Positions 48,101 to 63,281 of a stretch of DNA of 64,000 nt are shown piece by piece. Each line of letters starts with the position of its first letter. Within the stretch, counting starts at the first letter, position 1. This stretch comes from Glandiceps talaboti (Eukaryota; Hemichordata; Enteropneusta; Spengelidae). The position numbers and the translations under genes are program-made. The notes beneath the pieces were generated by a model. The model worked only from the letters and a program-made list of their open reading frames with translations. It did not search any database and was not told the DNA's origin. The stretch spans positions 4,049,142 through 4,113,141 of the forward strand of contig NC_135565.1 in the NCBI RefSeq assembly GCF_964340395.1, read 5' to 3'.

Positions 48101-51100
48101 ATGTCCAAAATATGTCTTCATTCTGCTACAGTCTACTTGTGACATAAGGTTGTCATTACTTGTCGTGTGCTTAGTACTGACAAAAGAACTTTTTGATAAC
48201 TTATACTTTCTATTGCAGATGGGAATAAATATTGGGCAACAAAATTTATTGACCATTCTCAGTAATTATACAATTCCAAAATCTTCACTTACTTCTTCCA
48301 CTTCTTGATTGGCTGTCTGGTGTTCTTCTGCCATCTGTGTTCGTGTCATCTTCCGTGACCTTGAGTTCCATCCTGAAAGGAATGAATCAAACAATACAGT
48401 ATAAACTTATTGATGGAATGAAATAACAGTTATTTAGATTCTAATATTTACTCTTAAAGTTGCCACTACTCAATTTAACCTTTTTGAAAAGATTTTACCA
48501 TGGATAATACAATTCTGTTCATGTCCAAAATATGTCTTCATTCTGCTACAATCTACTTGTGACATAAGGTTGTCATTACTTGTCGTGTGCTTAGTACTGA
48601 CAAAAGAACGTTTTGATAACTTATACTTTCTATTGCAGATGGTAAGAAATATTGGGCAACAAAATTTAATGATCATTCTCAGTAATTATACAATTCCAAA
48701 ATCTTCACTTACTTCTTCCACTTCTTGATTGGCTGTCTGGTGTTCATCTGCCATCTGTGTTCGTGTCATCTTCCGTGACCTTGAGTTCCATCCTGAAAGG
48801 AATGAATCAAACAATACAGTATAAACTTATTGATGGAATGAAATAACAGTTATTCTAATATTTACTCTTACAAGTTGCCACTACTCACTTTAACCTTTTT
48901 GAAAAGATATTACCACGGATAATACAATTCTGTTCATCTCCAAAATATTTCTTCATTCTGCTACAATCTACTTGTGACATAAGGTTGTCATTACCTGTCG
49001 TGTGCTTAGTACTGACAAAAGAACTTTTTGATAACTTATACTTTCCATTGCAGATGGGAAGAAATATTGGGCAACAAAATGTATTGACCATTCTCAGTAA
49101 TTATACAATTCCAAAATCTTTACTTACTTCTTCCACTTCTTGATTGGCTGTCTGGTGTTTATCTGCCATCTGTGTTCGTGTCATCTTCCGTGACCTTGAG
49201 TTCCATCCTGAAAGGAATGAATCAAGCAATACAGTATAAACTTATTGATGGAATGAAATAACAGTTATTTAGATTTTAATATTTACTCTTAAAGTTGCCA
49301 CTACTCAATTTAACCTTTTTGAAAAGAAATTACCACGGATAATACAATTCTGTTCATCTCCAAAATATTTCTTCATTCTGCTACAATCTACTTGTGACAT
49401 GAGGTTGTCATTACTTGTCATGTGCTTAGTACTGACAAAAGAACTTTTTGATAACTTATACTTTCCATTGCAGATGGGAAGAAATATTGGGCAACAAAAT
49501 TTAATGACCATTCTCAGTAATTATACACAATCTTCACTTACTTCTTCCACTTCTTGATTGGCTGTCTGGTGTTAATCTGCCATCTGTGTTCGTGTCATCT
49601 TCCGTGACCTTGAGTTCCATCCTGAAAGGAATGAATCAAACAATACAGTATAAACTTATTGATGGAATGAAATAACAGTTATTCTAATATTTACTCTTAC
49701 AAGTTGCCACTACTCACTTTAACCTTTTTGAATAGATATTACCACGGATAATACAATTCTGTTCATCTCCAAAATATGTCTTCATTCTGCTACAATCTAC
49801 TTGTGACATAAGGTTGTCATTACCTGTCGTGTGCTTAGTACTGACAAAAGAACTTTTTGATAACTTATACTTTCTATTGCAGATGGTAAGAAATATTGGG
49901 CAACAAAATTTAATGATCATTCTCAGTAATTATACAATTCCAAAATCTTCACTTACTTCTTCCACTTCTTGATTGGCTGTCTGGTGTTCATCTGCCATCT
50001 GTGTTCGTGTCATCTTCGGTGACCTTGAGTTCCATCCTGAAAGGAATGAATCAAACAATACAGTATAAACTTATTGATGGAATGAAATAACAGTTATTTA
50101 GATTCTAATATTTACTCTTAAAGTTGCCACTACTCAATTTAACCTTTTTGAAAAGATATTACCACGGATAATACAATTCTGTTCATCTCCAAAATATTTC
50201 TTCATTCTGCTACAATCTACTTGTGACATAAGGTTGTCATTACTTGTCATGTGCTTAGTACTGACAAAAGAACTTTTTGATAACATATACTTTCCATTGC
50301 AGATGGGAAGAAATATTGGGCAACAAAATTTAATGACCATTCTCAGTAATTATACAATTCCAAAATCTTCACTTACTTCTTCCACTTCTTGATTGGCTGT
50401 CTGGTGTTCATCTGCCATCTGTGTTCGTGTCATCTTCCGTGACCTTGAGTTCCATCCTGAAAGGAATGAATCAAACAATACAGTATAAACTTATTGATGG
50501 AATGAAATAAGTTATTTAGATTCTAATATTTACTCTTAAAGTTGCCACTACTCAATTTAACCTTTTTGAAAAGATTTTACCACGGATAATACAATTCTGT
50601 TCATGTCCAAAATATGTCTTCATTCTGCTACAGTCTACTTGTGACATAAGGTTGTCATTACTTGTCGTGTGCTTAGTACTGACAAAAGAACTTTTTCATA
50701 ACTTATACTTTCTATTGCAGATGGGAATAAATATTGGGCAACAAAATTTATTGACCATTCTCAGTAATTATACAATTCCAAAATCTTCACTTACTTCTTC
50801 CACTTCTTGATTGGCTGTCTGGTGTTCTTCTGCCATCTGTGTTCGTGTCATCTTCCGTGACCTTGAGTTCCATCCTGAAAGGAATGAATCAAACAATACA
50901 GTATAAACTTATTGATGGAATGAAATAACAGTTATTTAGATTCTAATATTTACTCTTGAAGTTGCCACTACTCAATTTAACCTTTTTGAAAAGATTTTAT
51001 CATGGATAATACAATTCTGTTCATGTCCAAAATATGTCTTCATTCTGCTACAATCTACTTGTGACATAAGGTTGTCATTACTTGTCGTGTGCTTAGTACT

Positions 51101-54100
51101 GACAAAAGAACTTTTTGATAACTTATACTTTCTATTGCAGATGGTAAGAAATATTGGGCAACAAAATTTAATGATCATTCTCAGTAATTATACAATTCCA
51201 AAATCTTCACTTACTTCTTCCACTTCTTGATTGGCTGTCTGGTGTTCATCTGCCATCTGTGTTCGTGTCATCTTCCGTGACCTTGAGTTCCATCCTGAAA
51301 GGAATGAATCAAACAATACAGTATAAACTTATTGATGGAATGAAATAACAGTTATTCTAATATTTACTCTTACAAGTTGCCACTACTCACTTTAACCTTT
51401 TTGAAAAGATATTACCACGGATAATACAATTCTGTTCATCTCCAAAATATTTCTTCATTCTGCTACAATCTACTTGTGACATAAGGTTGTCATTACCTGT
51501 CGTGTGCTTAGTACTGACAAAAGAACTTTTTGATAACTTATACTTTCCATTGCAGATGGGAAGAAATATTGGGCAACAAAATGTATTGACCATTCTCAGT
51601 AATTATACAATTCCAAAATCTTTACTTACTTCTTCCACTTCTTGATTGGCTGTCTGGTGTTTATCTGCCATCTGTGTTCGTGTCATCTTCCGTGACCTTG
51701 AGTTCCATCCTGAAAGGAATGAATCAAGCAATACAGTATAAACTTATTGATGGAATGAAATAACAGTTATTTAGATTTTAATATTTACTCTTAAAGTTGC
51801 CACTACTCAATTTAACCTTTTTGAAAAGAAATTACCACGGATAATACAATTCTGTTCATCTCCAAAATATTTCTTCATTCTGCTACAATCTACTTGTGAC
51901 ATGAGGTTGTCATTACTTGTCATGTGCTTAGTACTGACAAAAGAACTTTTTGATAACTTATACTTTCCATTGCAGATGGGAAGACATATTGGACATCAAA
52001 ATTTAATGACCATTCTCAGTAATTATACAATTCCAAAATCTTCACTTACTTCTTCCACTTCTTGATTGGCTGTCTGGTGTTAATCTGCCATCTGTGTTCG
52101 TGTCATCTTCCGTGACCTTGAGTTCCATCCTGAAAGGAATGAATCAAACAATACAGTATAAACTTATTGATGGAATGAAATAAGTTATTTAGATTCTAAT
52201 ATTTACTCTTAAAGTTGCCACTACTCAATTGAACCTTTTTGAAAAGATTTTACCACGGATAATACAATTCTGTTCATCTCCAAAATATTTCTTTATTCTG
52301 CTACAATCTACTTTTGACATAAGGTTGTCATTACTTGTCGTGTGATTAGTACTGACAAAAGAACTTTTTGATAACTTATACTTTCTATTGCAGATGGTAA
52401 GAAATATTGGGCAACAAAATTTAATGATCATTCTCAGTAATTATACAATTCCAAAATCTTCACTTACTTCTTCCACTTCTTGATTGGCTGTCTGGTGTTC
52501 ATCTGCCATCTGTGTTCGTGTCATCTTCGGTGACCTTGAGTTCCATCCTGAAAGGAATGAATCAAACAATACAGTATAAACTTATTGATGGAATGAAATA
52601 ACAGTTATTTAGATTTTAATATTTACTCTTAAAGTTGCCACTACTCAATTTAACCTTTTTGAAAAGATATTACCACGGATAATACAATTCTGTTCATCTC
52701 CAAAATATTTCTTCATTCTGCTACAATCTACTTGTGACATAAGGTTGTCATTACTTGTCATGTGCTTAGTACTGACAAAAGAACTTTTTGATAACATATA
52801 CTTTCCATTTTAGATGGGAAGAAATATTGGGCAACAAAATTTAATGACCATTCTCAGTAATTATACAATTCCAAAATCTTCACTTACTTCTTCCACTTCT
52901 TGATTGGCTGTCTGGTGTTCATCTGCCATCTGTGTTCGTGTCATCTTCCGTGACCTTGAGTTCCATCCTGAAAGGAATGAATCAAACAATACAGTATAAA
53001 CTTATTGATGGAATGAAATAAGTTATTTAGATTCTAATATTTACTCTTAAAGTTGCCACTACTCAATTTAACCTTCTTTTTGAAAAGATTTTACCACGGA
53101 TAATACAATTCTGTTCATGTCCAAAATATGTCTTCATTCTGCTACAGTCTACTTGTGACATAAGGTTGTCATTACTTGTCGTGTGCTTAGTACTGACAAA
53201 AGAACTTTTTCATAACTTATACTTTCTATTGCAGATGGGAATAAATATTGGGCAACAAAATTTATTGACCATTCTCAGTAATTATACAATTCCAAAATCT
53301 TCACTTACTTCTTCCACTTCTTGATTGGCTGTCTGGTGTTCTTCTGCCATCTGTGTTCGTGTCATCTTCCGTGACCTTGAGTTCCATCCTGAAAGGAATG
53401 AATCAAACAATACAGTATAAACTTATTGGTGGAATGAAATAACAGTTATTTAGATTCTAATATTTACTCTTAAAGTTGCCACTACTCAATTTAACCTTTT
53501 TGAAAAGATTTTACCATGGATAATACAATTCTGTTCATGTCCAAAATATGTCTTCATTCTGCTACAATCTACTTGTGACATAAGGTTGTCATTACTTGTC
53601 GTGTGCTTAGTACTGACAAAAGAACTTTTTGATAACTTATACTTTCTATTGCAGATGGTAAGAAATATTGGGCAACAAAATTTAATGATCATTCTCAGTA
53701 ATTATACAATTCCAAAATCTTCACTTACTTCTTCCACTTCTTGATTGGCTGTCTGGTGTTCATCTGCCATCTGTGTTCGTGTCATCTTCCGTGACCTTGA
53801 GTTCCATCCTGAAAGGAATGAATCAAACAATACAGTATAAACTTATTGATGGAATGAAATAACAGTTATTCTAATATTTACTCTTACAAGTTGCCACTAC
53901 TCACTTTAACCTTTTTGAAAAGATATTACCACGGATAATACAATTCTGTTCATCTCCAAAATATTTCTTCATTCTGCTACAATCTACTTGTGACATAAGG
54001 TTGTCATTACCTGTCGTGTGCTTAGTACTGACAAAAGAACTTTTTGATAACTTATACTTTCCATTGCAGATGGGAAGAAATATTGGGCAACAAAATTTAT

Positions 54101-55580
54101 TGACCATTCTCAGTAATTATACAATTCCAAAATCTTCACTTACTTCTTCCACTTCTTGATTGGCTGTCTGGTGTTTATCTGCCATCTGTGTTCGTGTCAT
54201 CTTCCGTGACCTTGAGTTCCATCCTGAAAGGAATGAATCAAGCAATACAGTATAAACTTATTGATGGAATGAAATAACAGTTATTTAGATTTTAATATTT
54301 ACTCTTAAAGTTGCCACTACTCAATTTAACCTTTTTGAAAAGAAATTACCACGGATAATACAATTCTGTTCATCTCCAAAATATTTCTTCATTCTGCTAC
54401 AATCTAATTGTGACATGAGGTTGTCATTACTTGTCATGTGCTTAGTACTGACAAAAGAACTTTTTGATAACTTATACTTTCCATTGCAGATGGGAAGACA
54501 TATTGGACATCAAAATTTAATGACCATTCTCAGTAATTATACAATTCCAAAATCTTCACTTACTTCTTCCACTTCTTGATTGGCTGTCTGGTGTTAATCT
54601 GCCATCTGTGTTCGTGTCATCTTCCGTGACCTTGAGTTCCATCCTGAAAGGAATGAATCAAACAATACAGTATAAACTTATTGATGGAATGAAATAACAG
54701 TTATTTAGATTTTAATATTTACTCTTAAAGTTGCCACTACTCAATTTAACCTTTTTGAAAAGATATTACTACGGATAATATAATTCTCTTCATCTCCAAA
54801 ATATTTCTTCATTCTGCTACAATCTACTTGTGACATAAGGTTGTCATTACTTGTCGTGTGCTTAGTACTGACAAAAGAACTTTTTGATAACTTATACTTT
54901 CCATTGCAGATGGGAAGAAATATTGGGCAACAAAATTTAATGACCATTCTCAGTAATTATACAATTCCAAAATCTTCACTTACTTCTTCCACTTCTTGAT
55001 TGGCTGTCTGGTGTTCATCTGGCATCTGTGTTCGTTTCATCTTCCTTGACCTTGCGTTCCATCCTGAAAGGAATGAATCAAACAATACAGTATAAACTTA
55101 TTGATGGAATGAAATAACAGTTATTTAGATTCTAATATTTACTCTTAAAGTTGCCACTACTCAATTTAACCTTTTTGAAAGGATATTACCACGGATAATA
55201 TAATTCTGTTCATCTCCAAAATATTTCTTTATTCTGCTACAATCTACTTTTGACATAAGGTTGTCATTACTTGTCGTGTGCTTAGTACTGACAAAAGAAC
55301 TTTTTGATAACTTATAGTTTCTATTGCAGATGGTAAGAAATATTGGGCAACAAAATTTAATGATCATTCTCAGTAATTATACAATTCCAAAATCTTCACT
55401 TACTTCTTCCACTTCTTGATTGGCTGTCTGGTGTTCATCTGCCATCTGTGTTCGTGTCATCTTCGGTGACCTTGAGTTCCATCCTGAAAGGAATGAATCA
55501 AACAATACAGTATAAACTTATTGATGGAATGAAATAACAGTTATTTAGATTTTAATATTTACTCTTAAAGTTGCCACTAC
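45123..55580. repeat. Recurring modules of four and six units
   Basis: A marker unit (CATGGATAATAC, GTCCAAAATATGTC, GATGGTAAGAAATATTGG) starts at 45,123, 46,797, 48,470, 50,972 and 53,486, so modules of 1,674, 1,673, 2,502 and 2,514 bp. Each marker is followed by the 415-bp CATTACCTGTC unit. Units containing ACATATACTTTCC, TCATGTGCTT and GGACATCAAAATTTAATG recur at fixed places inside the modules. Confidence 0.75.
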
Positions 55581-56415
55581 TCAATTTAACCTTTTTGAAA
55601 AGATATTACCACGGATAATACAATTCTGTTCATCTCCAAAATATGTCTTCATTCTGCTACAATCTACTTGTGACATAAGGTTGTCATTACCTGTCGTGTG
55701 CTTAGTACTGACAAAAGAACTTTTTGATAACTTATACTTTCCATTGCAGATGGTAAGAAATATTGGGCAACAAAATTTAATGACCATTCTCAGTAATTAT
55801 ACAATTCCAAAATCTTCACTTACTTCTTCCACTTCTTGATTGGCTGTCTGGTGTTCATCTGCCATCTGTGTTCGTGTCATCTTCCGTGACCTTGAGTTCC
55901 ATCCTGAAAGGAATGAATCAAACAATACAGTATAAACTTATTGATGGAATGAAATAACAGTTATTCTAATATTTACTCTTACAAGTTGCCACTACTCACT
56001 TTAACCTTTTTGAAAAGATATTACCACGGATAATACAATTCTGTTCATCTCCAAAATATTTCTTCATTCTGCTACAATCTACTTGTCACATAAGGTTGTC
56101 ATTACCTGTCGTGTGCTTAGTACTGACAAAAGAACTTTTTGATAACTTATACTTTCCATTGCAGATGGGAAGAAATATTGGGCAACAAAATTTATTGACC
56201 ATTCTCAGTAATTATACAATTCCAAAATCTTCACTTACTTCTTCCACTTCTTGATTGGCTGTCTAGTGTTCATCTGCCATCTGTGTTCGTGTCATCTTCC
56301 GTGACCTTGAGTTCCATCCTGAAAGGGATGAATCAAACAATACAGTATAAACTTATTGATGGAATGAAATAACAGTTATTTAGATTTTAATATTTACTCT
56401 TAAAGTTGTCACTAC

Positions 56416-59400
56416 TCAATTTAACCTTTTTGAAAAGATATTACCACGGATAATACAATTCTGTTCATCTCCAAAATATTTCTTCATTCTGCTACAATCT
56501 ACTTGTGACATAAGGTTGTCATTACTTATTGTGTGCTTAGTACTGACAAAAGAACTTGTTGATAACTTATACTTTCCATTGCAGATGGGAAGAAATATTG
56601 GGCAACAAAATTTAATGACCATCCTCAGTAATTATACAATTCCAAAATCTTCACTTACTTCTTCCACTTCTTGATTGGCTGTCTAGTGTTCATCTGCCAT
56701 CTGTGTTCTTGTCATCTTCCGTGACCTTGAGTTCCATCCTGAAAGGAATGAATCAAACAATACAGTATAAACTTATTGATGGAATGAAATAACAGTTATT
56801 TAGATTTTAATATTTACTCTTAAAGTTGCCACTACTAAATTTAACCTTTTTGAAAAGATATTACCACGGATAATACAATTCTGTTCATCTCCAAAATATG
56901 TCTTCATTCTGCTACAATCTACTTGTGACATAAGGTTGTCATTACTTGTCGTGTGCTTAGTACTGACAAAAGAACTTTTTGATAACTTATACTTTCCATT
57001 GCAGATGGGAAGAAATATTGGGCAACAAAATTTAATGACCATTCTCAGTAATTATACAATTCCAAAATCTTCACTTACTTCTTCCACTTCTTGATTGGCT
57101 GTCTAGTGTTTATCTGCCATCTGTGTTCGTGTCATCTTCCGTGACCTTGAGTTCCATCCTGAAAGGAATGAATCAAACAATACAGTATAAACTTATTGAT
57201 GGAATGAAATAACAGTTATTTAGATTCTAATATTTACTCTTAAAGTTGCCACTACTCACTTTAACCTTTTTGAAAAGATATTACCATGGATAATACAATT
57301 CTGTTCATCTCCAAAATATTTCTTCATTCTGCTACAATCTACTTGTGACATAATATTGTCATTACTTATTGTGTGCTTAGTACTGACAAAAGAACTTTTT
57401 GATAACTTATACTTTCCATTGCAGATGGGAAGAAATATTGGGCAACAAAATTTAATGACCATTCTCAGTAATTATACACAATCTTCACTTACTTCTTCCA
57501 CTTCTTGATTGGCCTTCTAGTGTTTATCTGCCATCTGTGTTCGTGTCATCTTCCGTGACCTTGAGTTCCATCCTGAAAGGAATGAATCAAACAATACAGT
57601 ATAAACTTATTGATGGAATGAAATAACAGTTATTTAGATTTTAATATTTACTCTTAAAGTTGCCACTACTAAATTTAACCTTTTTGAAAAGATATTACCA
57701 CGGATAATACAATTCTGTTCATCTTCAAAATATGTCTTCATTCTGCTACAATCTACTTGTGACATAAGGTTGTCATTACTTGTCGTGTGCTTAGTACTGA
57801 CAAAAGAACTTTTTGATAACTTATACTTTCCATTGCAGATGGTAAGAAATATTGGGCAACAAAATTTAATGACCATTCTCAGTAATTATACAATTCCAAA
57901 ATCTTCACTTACTTCTTCCACTTCTTGATTGGCCTTCTAGTGTTTATCTGCCATCTGTGTTCGTGTCATCTTCCGTGACCTTGAGTTCCATCCTGAAAGG
58001 AATGAATCAAACAATACAGTATAAACTTATTGATGGAATGAAATAACAGTTATTTAGATTCTAATATTTACTCTTAAAGTTGCCACTATTCAATTTAACC
58101 TTTTTGAAAAGATATTACCATGGATAATACAATTCTGTTCATCTCCAAAATATTTCTTCATTCTGCTACAATCTACTTGTGACATAAGGTTGTCATTACT
58201 TATTGTGTGCTTAGTACTGACAAAAGAACTTTTTGATAACTTATACTTTCCATTGCAGATGGGAAGAAATATTGGGCAACAAAATTTAATGACCATTCTC
58301 AGTAATTATACACAATCTTCACTTACTTCTTCCACTTCTTGATTGGCTGTCTAGTGTTTATCTGCCATCTGTGTTCGTGTCATCTTCCGTGACCTTGAGT
58401 TCCATCCTGAAAGGAATGAATCAAACAATACAGTATAAACTTATTGATGGAATGAAATAACAGTTATTCTAATATTTACTCTTACAAGTTGCCACTACTC
58501 ACTTTAACCTTTTTGAAAAGATATTGCCACGGATAATACAATTCTGTTCATCTCCAAAATATGTCTTCATTCTGCTACAATCTACTTGTGACATAAGGTT
58601 GTCATTACCTGTCGTGTGCTTAGTACTGACAAAAGAACTTTTTGATAACTTATACTTTCCATTGCAGATGGGAAGAAATATTGGGCAACAAAATTTAATG
58701 ACCATTCTCAGTAATTATACAATTCCAAAATCTTCACTTACTTCTTCCACTTCTTGATTGGCTGTCTGGTGTTCATCTGCCATCTGTGTTCGTGTCATCT
58801 TCCGTGACCTTGAGTTCCATCCTGAAAGGAATGAATCAAACAATACAGTATAAATTTATTGATGGAATGAAATAACAGTATTCTAATATTTACTCTTACA
58901 AGTTGCCACTACTCACTTTAATCTTTTTGAAAAGATATTACCACGGATAATACAATTCTGTTCATCTTCAATATTTCTTCATTCTGCTACAATCTAATTG
59001 TGACGTAAGGTTGTCCTTACTTGTTGTGTGCTTAGTACTGACAAAAGAACTTTTTGATAACTTATACTTTCCATTGCAGATGGGAAGAAATATTGGGCAA
59101 CAAAATTTAATGACCATTCTCAGTAATTATACAATTCCAAAATCTTCACTTACTTCTTCCACTTCTTGATTGGCTGTCTGGTGTTCTTCTGCCATCTGTG
59201 TTCGTGTCATCTTCCGTGACCTTGAGTTCCATCCTGAAAGGAATGAATCAAACAATACAGTATAAACTTATTGATGGAATGAAATAAGTTATTTAGATTC
59301 TAATATTTACTCTTAAAGTTGCCACTACTCAATTTAACCTTTTTGAAAGGATATTACCACGGATAATATAATTCTGTTCATATCCCAAATATTTCTTTAT

Positions 59401-62400
59401 TCTGCTACAATCTACTTTTGACATAAGGTTGTCATTACTTGTCGTGTGATTAGTACTGACAAAAGAACTTTTTGATAACTTATACTTTCTATTGCAGATG
59501 GTAAGAAATATTGGGCAACAAAATTTAATGATCATTCTCAGTAATTATACAATTCCAAAATCTTCACTTACTTCTTCCACTTCTTGATTGGCTGTCTGGT
59601 GTTAATCTGCCATCTGTGTTCGTGTCATCTTCCGTGACCTTGAGTTCCATCCTGAAAGGAATGAATCAAACAATACAGTATAAACTTATTGATGGAATGA
59701 AATAACAGTTATTCTAATATTTACTCTTACAAGTTGCCACTACTCACTTTAACCTTTTTGAAAAGATATTACCATGGATAATACAATTCTGTTCATCTCC
59801 AAAATATGTCTTCATTCTGCTACAATCTACTTGTGACATAATATTGTCATTACTTATTGTGTGCTTAGTACTGACAAAAGAACTTTTTGATAACTTATAC
59901 TTTCCATTGCAGATGGGAAGAAATATTGGGCAACAAAATTTAATGACCATTCTCAGTAATTATACACAATCTTCACTTACTTCTTCCACTTCTTGATTGG
60001 CTGTCTAGTGTTTATCTGCCATCTGTGTTCGTGTCATCTTCCGTGACCTTGAGTTCCATCCTGAAAGGAATGAATCAAACAATACAGTATAAATTTATTG
60101 ATGGAATGAAATAACAGTATTCTAATATTTACTCTTACAAGTTGCCACTACTCACTTTAATCTTTTTGAAAAGATATTACCACGGATAATACAATTCTGT
60201 TCATCTTCAATATTTCTTCATTCTGCTACAATCTAATTGTGACATAAGGTTGTCATTACTTGTTGTGTGCTTAGTACTGACAAAAGAACTTTTTGATAAC
60301 TTATACTTTCCATTGCAGATGGGAAGAAATATTGGGCAACAAAATTTAATGACCATTCTCAGTAATTATACAATTCCAAAATCTTCACTTACTTCTTCCA
60401 CTTCTTGATTGGCTGTCTGGTGTTCTTCTGCCATCTGTGTTCGTGTCATCTTCCGTGACCTTGAGTTCCATCCTGAAAGGAATGAATCAAACAATACAGT
60501 ATAAACTTATTGATGGAATGAAATAAGTTATTTAGATTCTAATATTTACTCTTAAAGTTGCCACTACTCAATTTAACCTTTTTGAAAGGATATTACCACG
60601 GATAATATAATTCTGTTCATCTCCCAAATATTTCTTTATTCTGCTACAATCTACTTTTGACATAAGGTTGTCATTACTTGTCGTGTGCTTAGTACTGACA
60701 AAAGAACTTTTTGATAACTTATACTTTCTATTGCAGATGGTAAGAAATATTGGGCAACAAAATTTAATGATCATTCTCAGTAATTATACAATTCCAAAAT
60801 CTTCACTTACTTCTTCCACTTCTTGATTGGCTGTCTGGTGTTAATCTGCCATCTGTGTTCGTGTCATCTTCCGTGACCTTGAGTTCCATCCTGAAAGGAA
60901 TGAATCAAACAATACAGTATAAACTTATTGATGGAATGAAATAACAGTTATTCTAATATTTACTCTTACAAGTTGCCACTACTCACTTTAACCTTTTTGA
61001 ATAGATATTACCACGGATAATATAATTCTGTTCATCTCCAAAATATGTCTTCATTCTGCTACAATCTACTTTTGACATAAGGTTGTCATTACTTGTTGTG
61101 TGCTTAGTACTGACAAAAGAACTTTTTGATAACTTATACTTTCCATTGCAAATGGGAAGAAATATTGGGCAACAAAATTTAATGACCATTCTCAGTAATT
61201 ATTCAATTCCAAAATCTTCACTTACTTCTTCCACTTCTTGATTGGCTGTCTGGTGTTCTTCTGCCATCTGTGTTCGTGTCATCTTCCGTGACCTTGAGTT
61301 CCATCCTGAAAGGAATGAATTAAACAATACAGTATAAACTTATTGATGGAATGAAATAAGTTATTTAGATTCTAATATTTACTCTTAAAGTTGCCACTAC
61401 TCAATTTAACCTTTTTGAAAAGATTTTACCACGGATAATACAATTCTGTTCATGTCCAAAATATGTCTTCATTCTGCTACAATCTACTTGTGACATAAGG
61501 TTGTCATTACTTATTGTGTGCTTAGTACTGACAAAAGAACTTTTTGATAACTTATACTTTCCATTGCAGATGGGAAGAAATATTGGGCAACAAAATGTAA
61601 TGACCATTGTCAGTAATTATACAATTCCAAAATCTTCACTTACTTCTTCCACTTCTTGATTGGCTGTCTAGTGTTCATCTGCCATCTGTGTTCGTGTCAT
61701 CTTCCGTGACCTTGAGTTCCATCCTGAAAGGAATGAATCAAACAATACAGTATAAACTTATTGATGGAATGAAATAACAGTTATTTAGATTTTAATATTT
61801 ACTCTTAAAGTTGCCACTACTCAATTTAACCTTTTTGAAAAGATATTACCACGGATAATACAATTCTGTTCATCTCCAAAATATTTCTTCATTCTGCTAC
61901 AATCTTCTTGTGACATTAGATTGTCATTACTTATTGTGTGCTTAGTACTGACAAAAGAACTTGTTGATAACTTATACTTTCCATTGCAGATGGGAAGAAA
62001 TATTGGGCAACAAAATTTAATGACCATTCTCAGTAATTATACAATTCCAAAATCTTCACTTACTTCTTCCACTTCTTGATTGGCTGTCTAGTGTTCATCT
62101 GCCATCTGTGTTCTTGTCATCTTCCGTGACCTTGAGTTCCATCCTGAAAGGAATGAATCAAACAATACAGTATAAACTTATTGATGGAATGAAATAACAG
62201 TTATTTAGATTTTAATATTTACTCTTAAAGTTGCCACTACTAAATTTAACCTTTTTGAAAAGATATTACCACGGATAATACAATTCTGTTCATCTCCAAA
62301 ATATGTCTTCATTCTGCTACAATCTACTTGTGACATAAGGTTGTCATTACTTGTCGTGTGCTTAGTACTGACAAAAGAACTTTTTGATAACTTATACTTT

Positions 62401-63281
62401 CCATTGCAGATGGGAAGAAATATTGGGCAACAAAATTTAATGACCATTCTCAGTAATTATACAATTCCAAAATCTTCACTTACTTCTTCCACTTCTTGAT
62501 TGGCTGTCTAGTGTTTATCTGCCATCTGTGTTCGTGTCATCTTCCGTGACCTTGAGTTCCATCCTGAAAGGAATGAATCAAACAATACAGTATAAACTTA
62601 TTGATGGAATGAAATAACAGTTATTTAGATTCTAATATTTACTCTTAAAGTTGCCACTATTCAATTTAACCTTTTTGAAAAGATATTACCATGGATAATA
62701 CAATTCTGTTCATCTCCAAAATATTTCTTCATTCTGCTACAATCTACTTGTGACATAAGGTTGTCATTACTTATTGTGTGCTTAGTACTGACAAAAGAAC
62801 TTTTTGATAACTTATACTTTCCATTGCAGATGGGAAGAAATATTGGGCAACAAAATTTAATGACCATTCTCAGTAATTATACACAATCTTCACTTACTTC
62901 TTCCACTTCTTGATTGGCTGTCAAGTGTTTATCCACCATCTGTGTTCGTGTCATCTTCCGTGACCTTGAGTTCCATCCTGAAAGGAATGAATTAAACAAT
63001 ACAGTATAAACTTATTGATGGAATGAAATAACAGTTATTTAGATTCTAATATTTACTCTTAAAGTTGCCACTACTCAATTTAACCTTTTTGAAAAGATAT
63101 TACCATGGATAATACAATTCTGTTCATCTCCAAAATATTTCTTCATTCTGCTACAATCTACTTGTGACATAAGGTTGTCATTACTTATTGTGTGCTTAGT
63201 ACTGACAAAAGAACTTTTTGATAACTTATGCTTTCCATTGCAGATGGGAAGAAATATTGGGCAACAAAATTTAATGACCAT
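56416..63281. repeat. Large module with 5,405-bp offset and nested 1,239-bp repeats
   Basis: Units at 56,416, 56,836 and 57,256 match 61,821, 62,241 and 62,661. They share GAACTTGTTGATAAC, GTGTTCTTGTCATC and the CTAGTGTT stop variant. Inside, units at 58,914, 59,329 and 59,744 are repeated at 60,153, 60,568 and 60,983 (1,239 bp on), marked by CATCTTCAATATTTC and CCCAAATATTTC. Confidence 0.75.
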
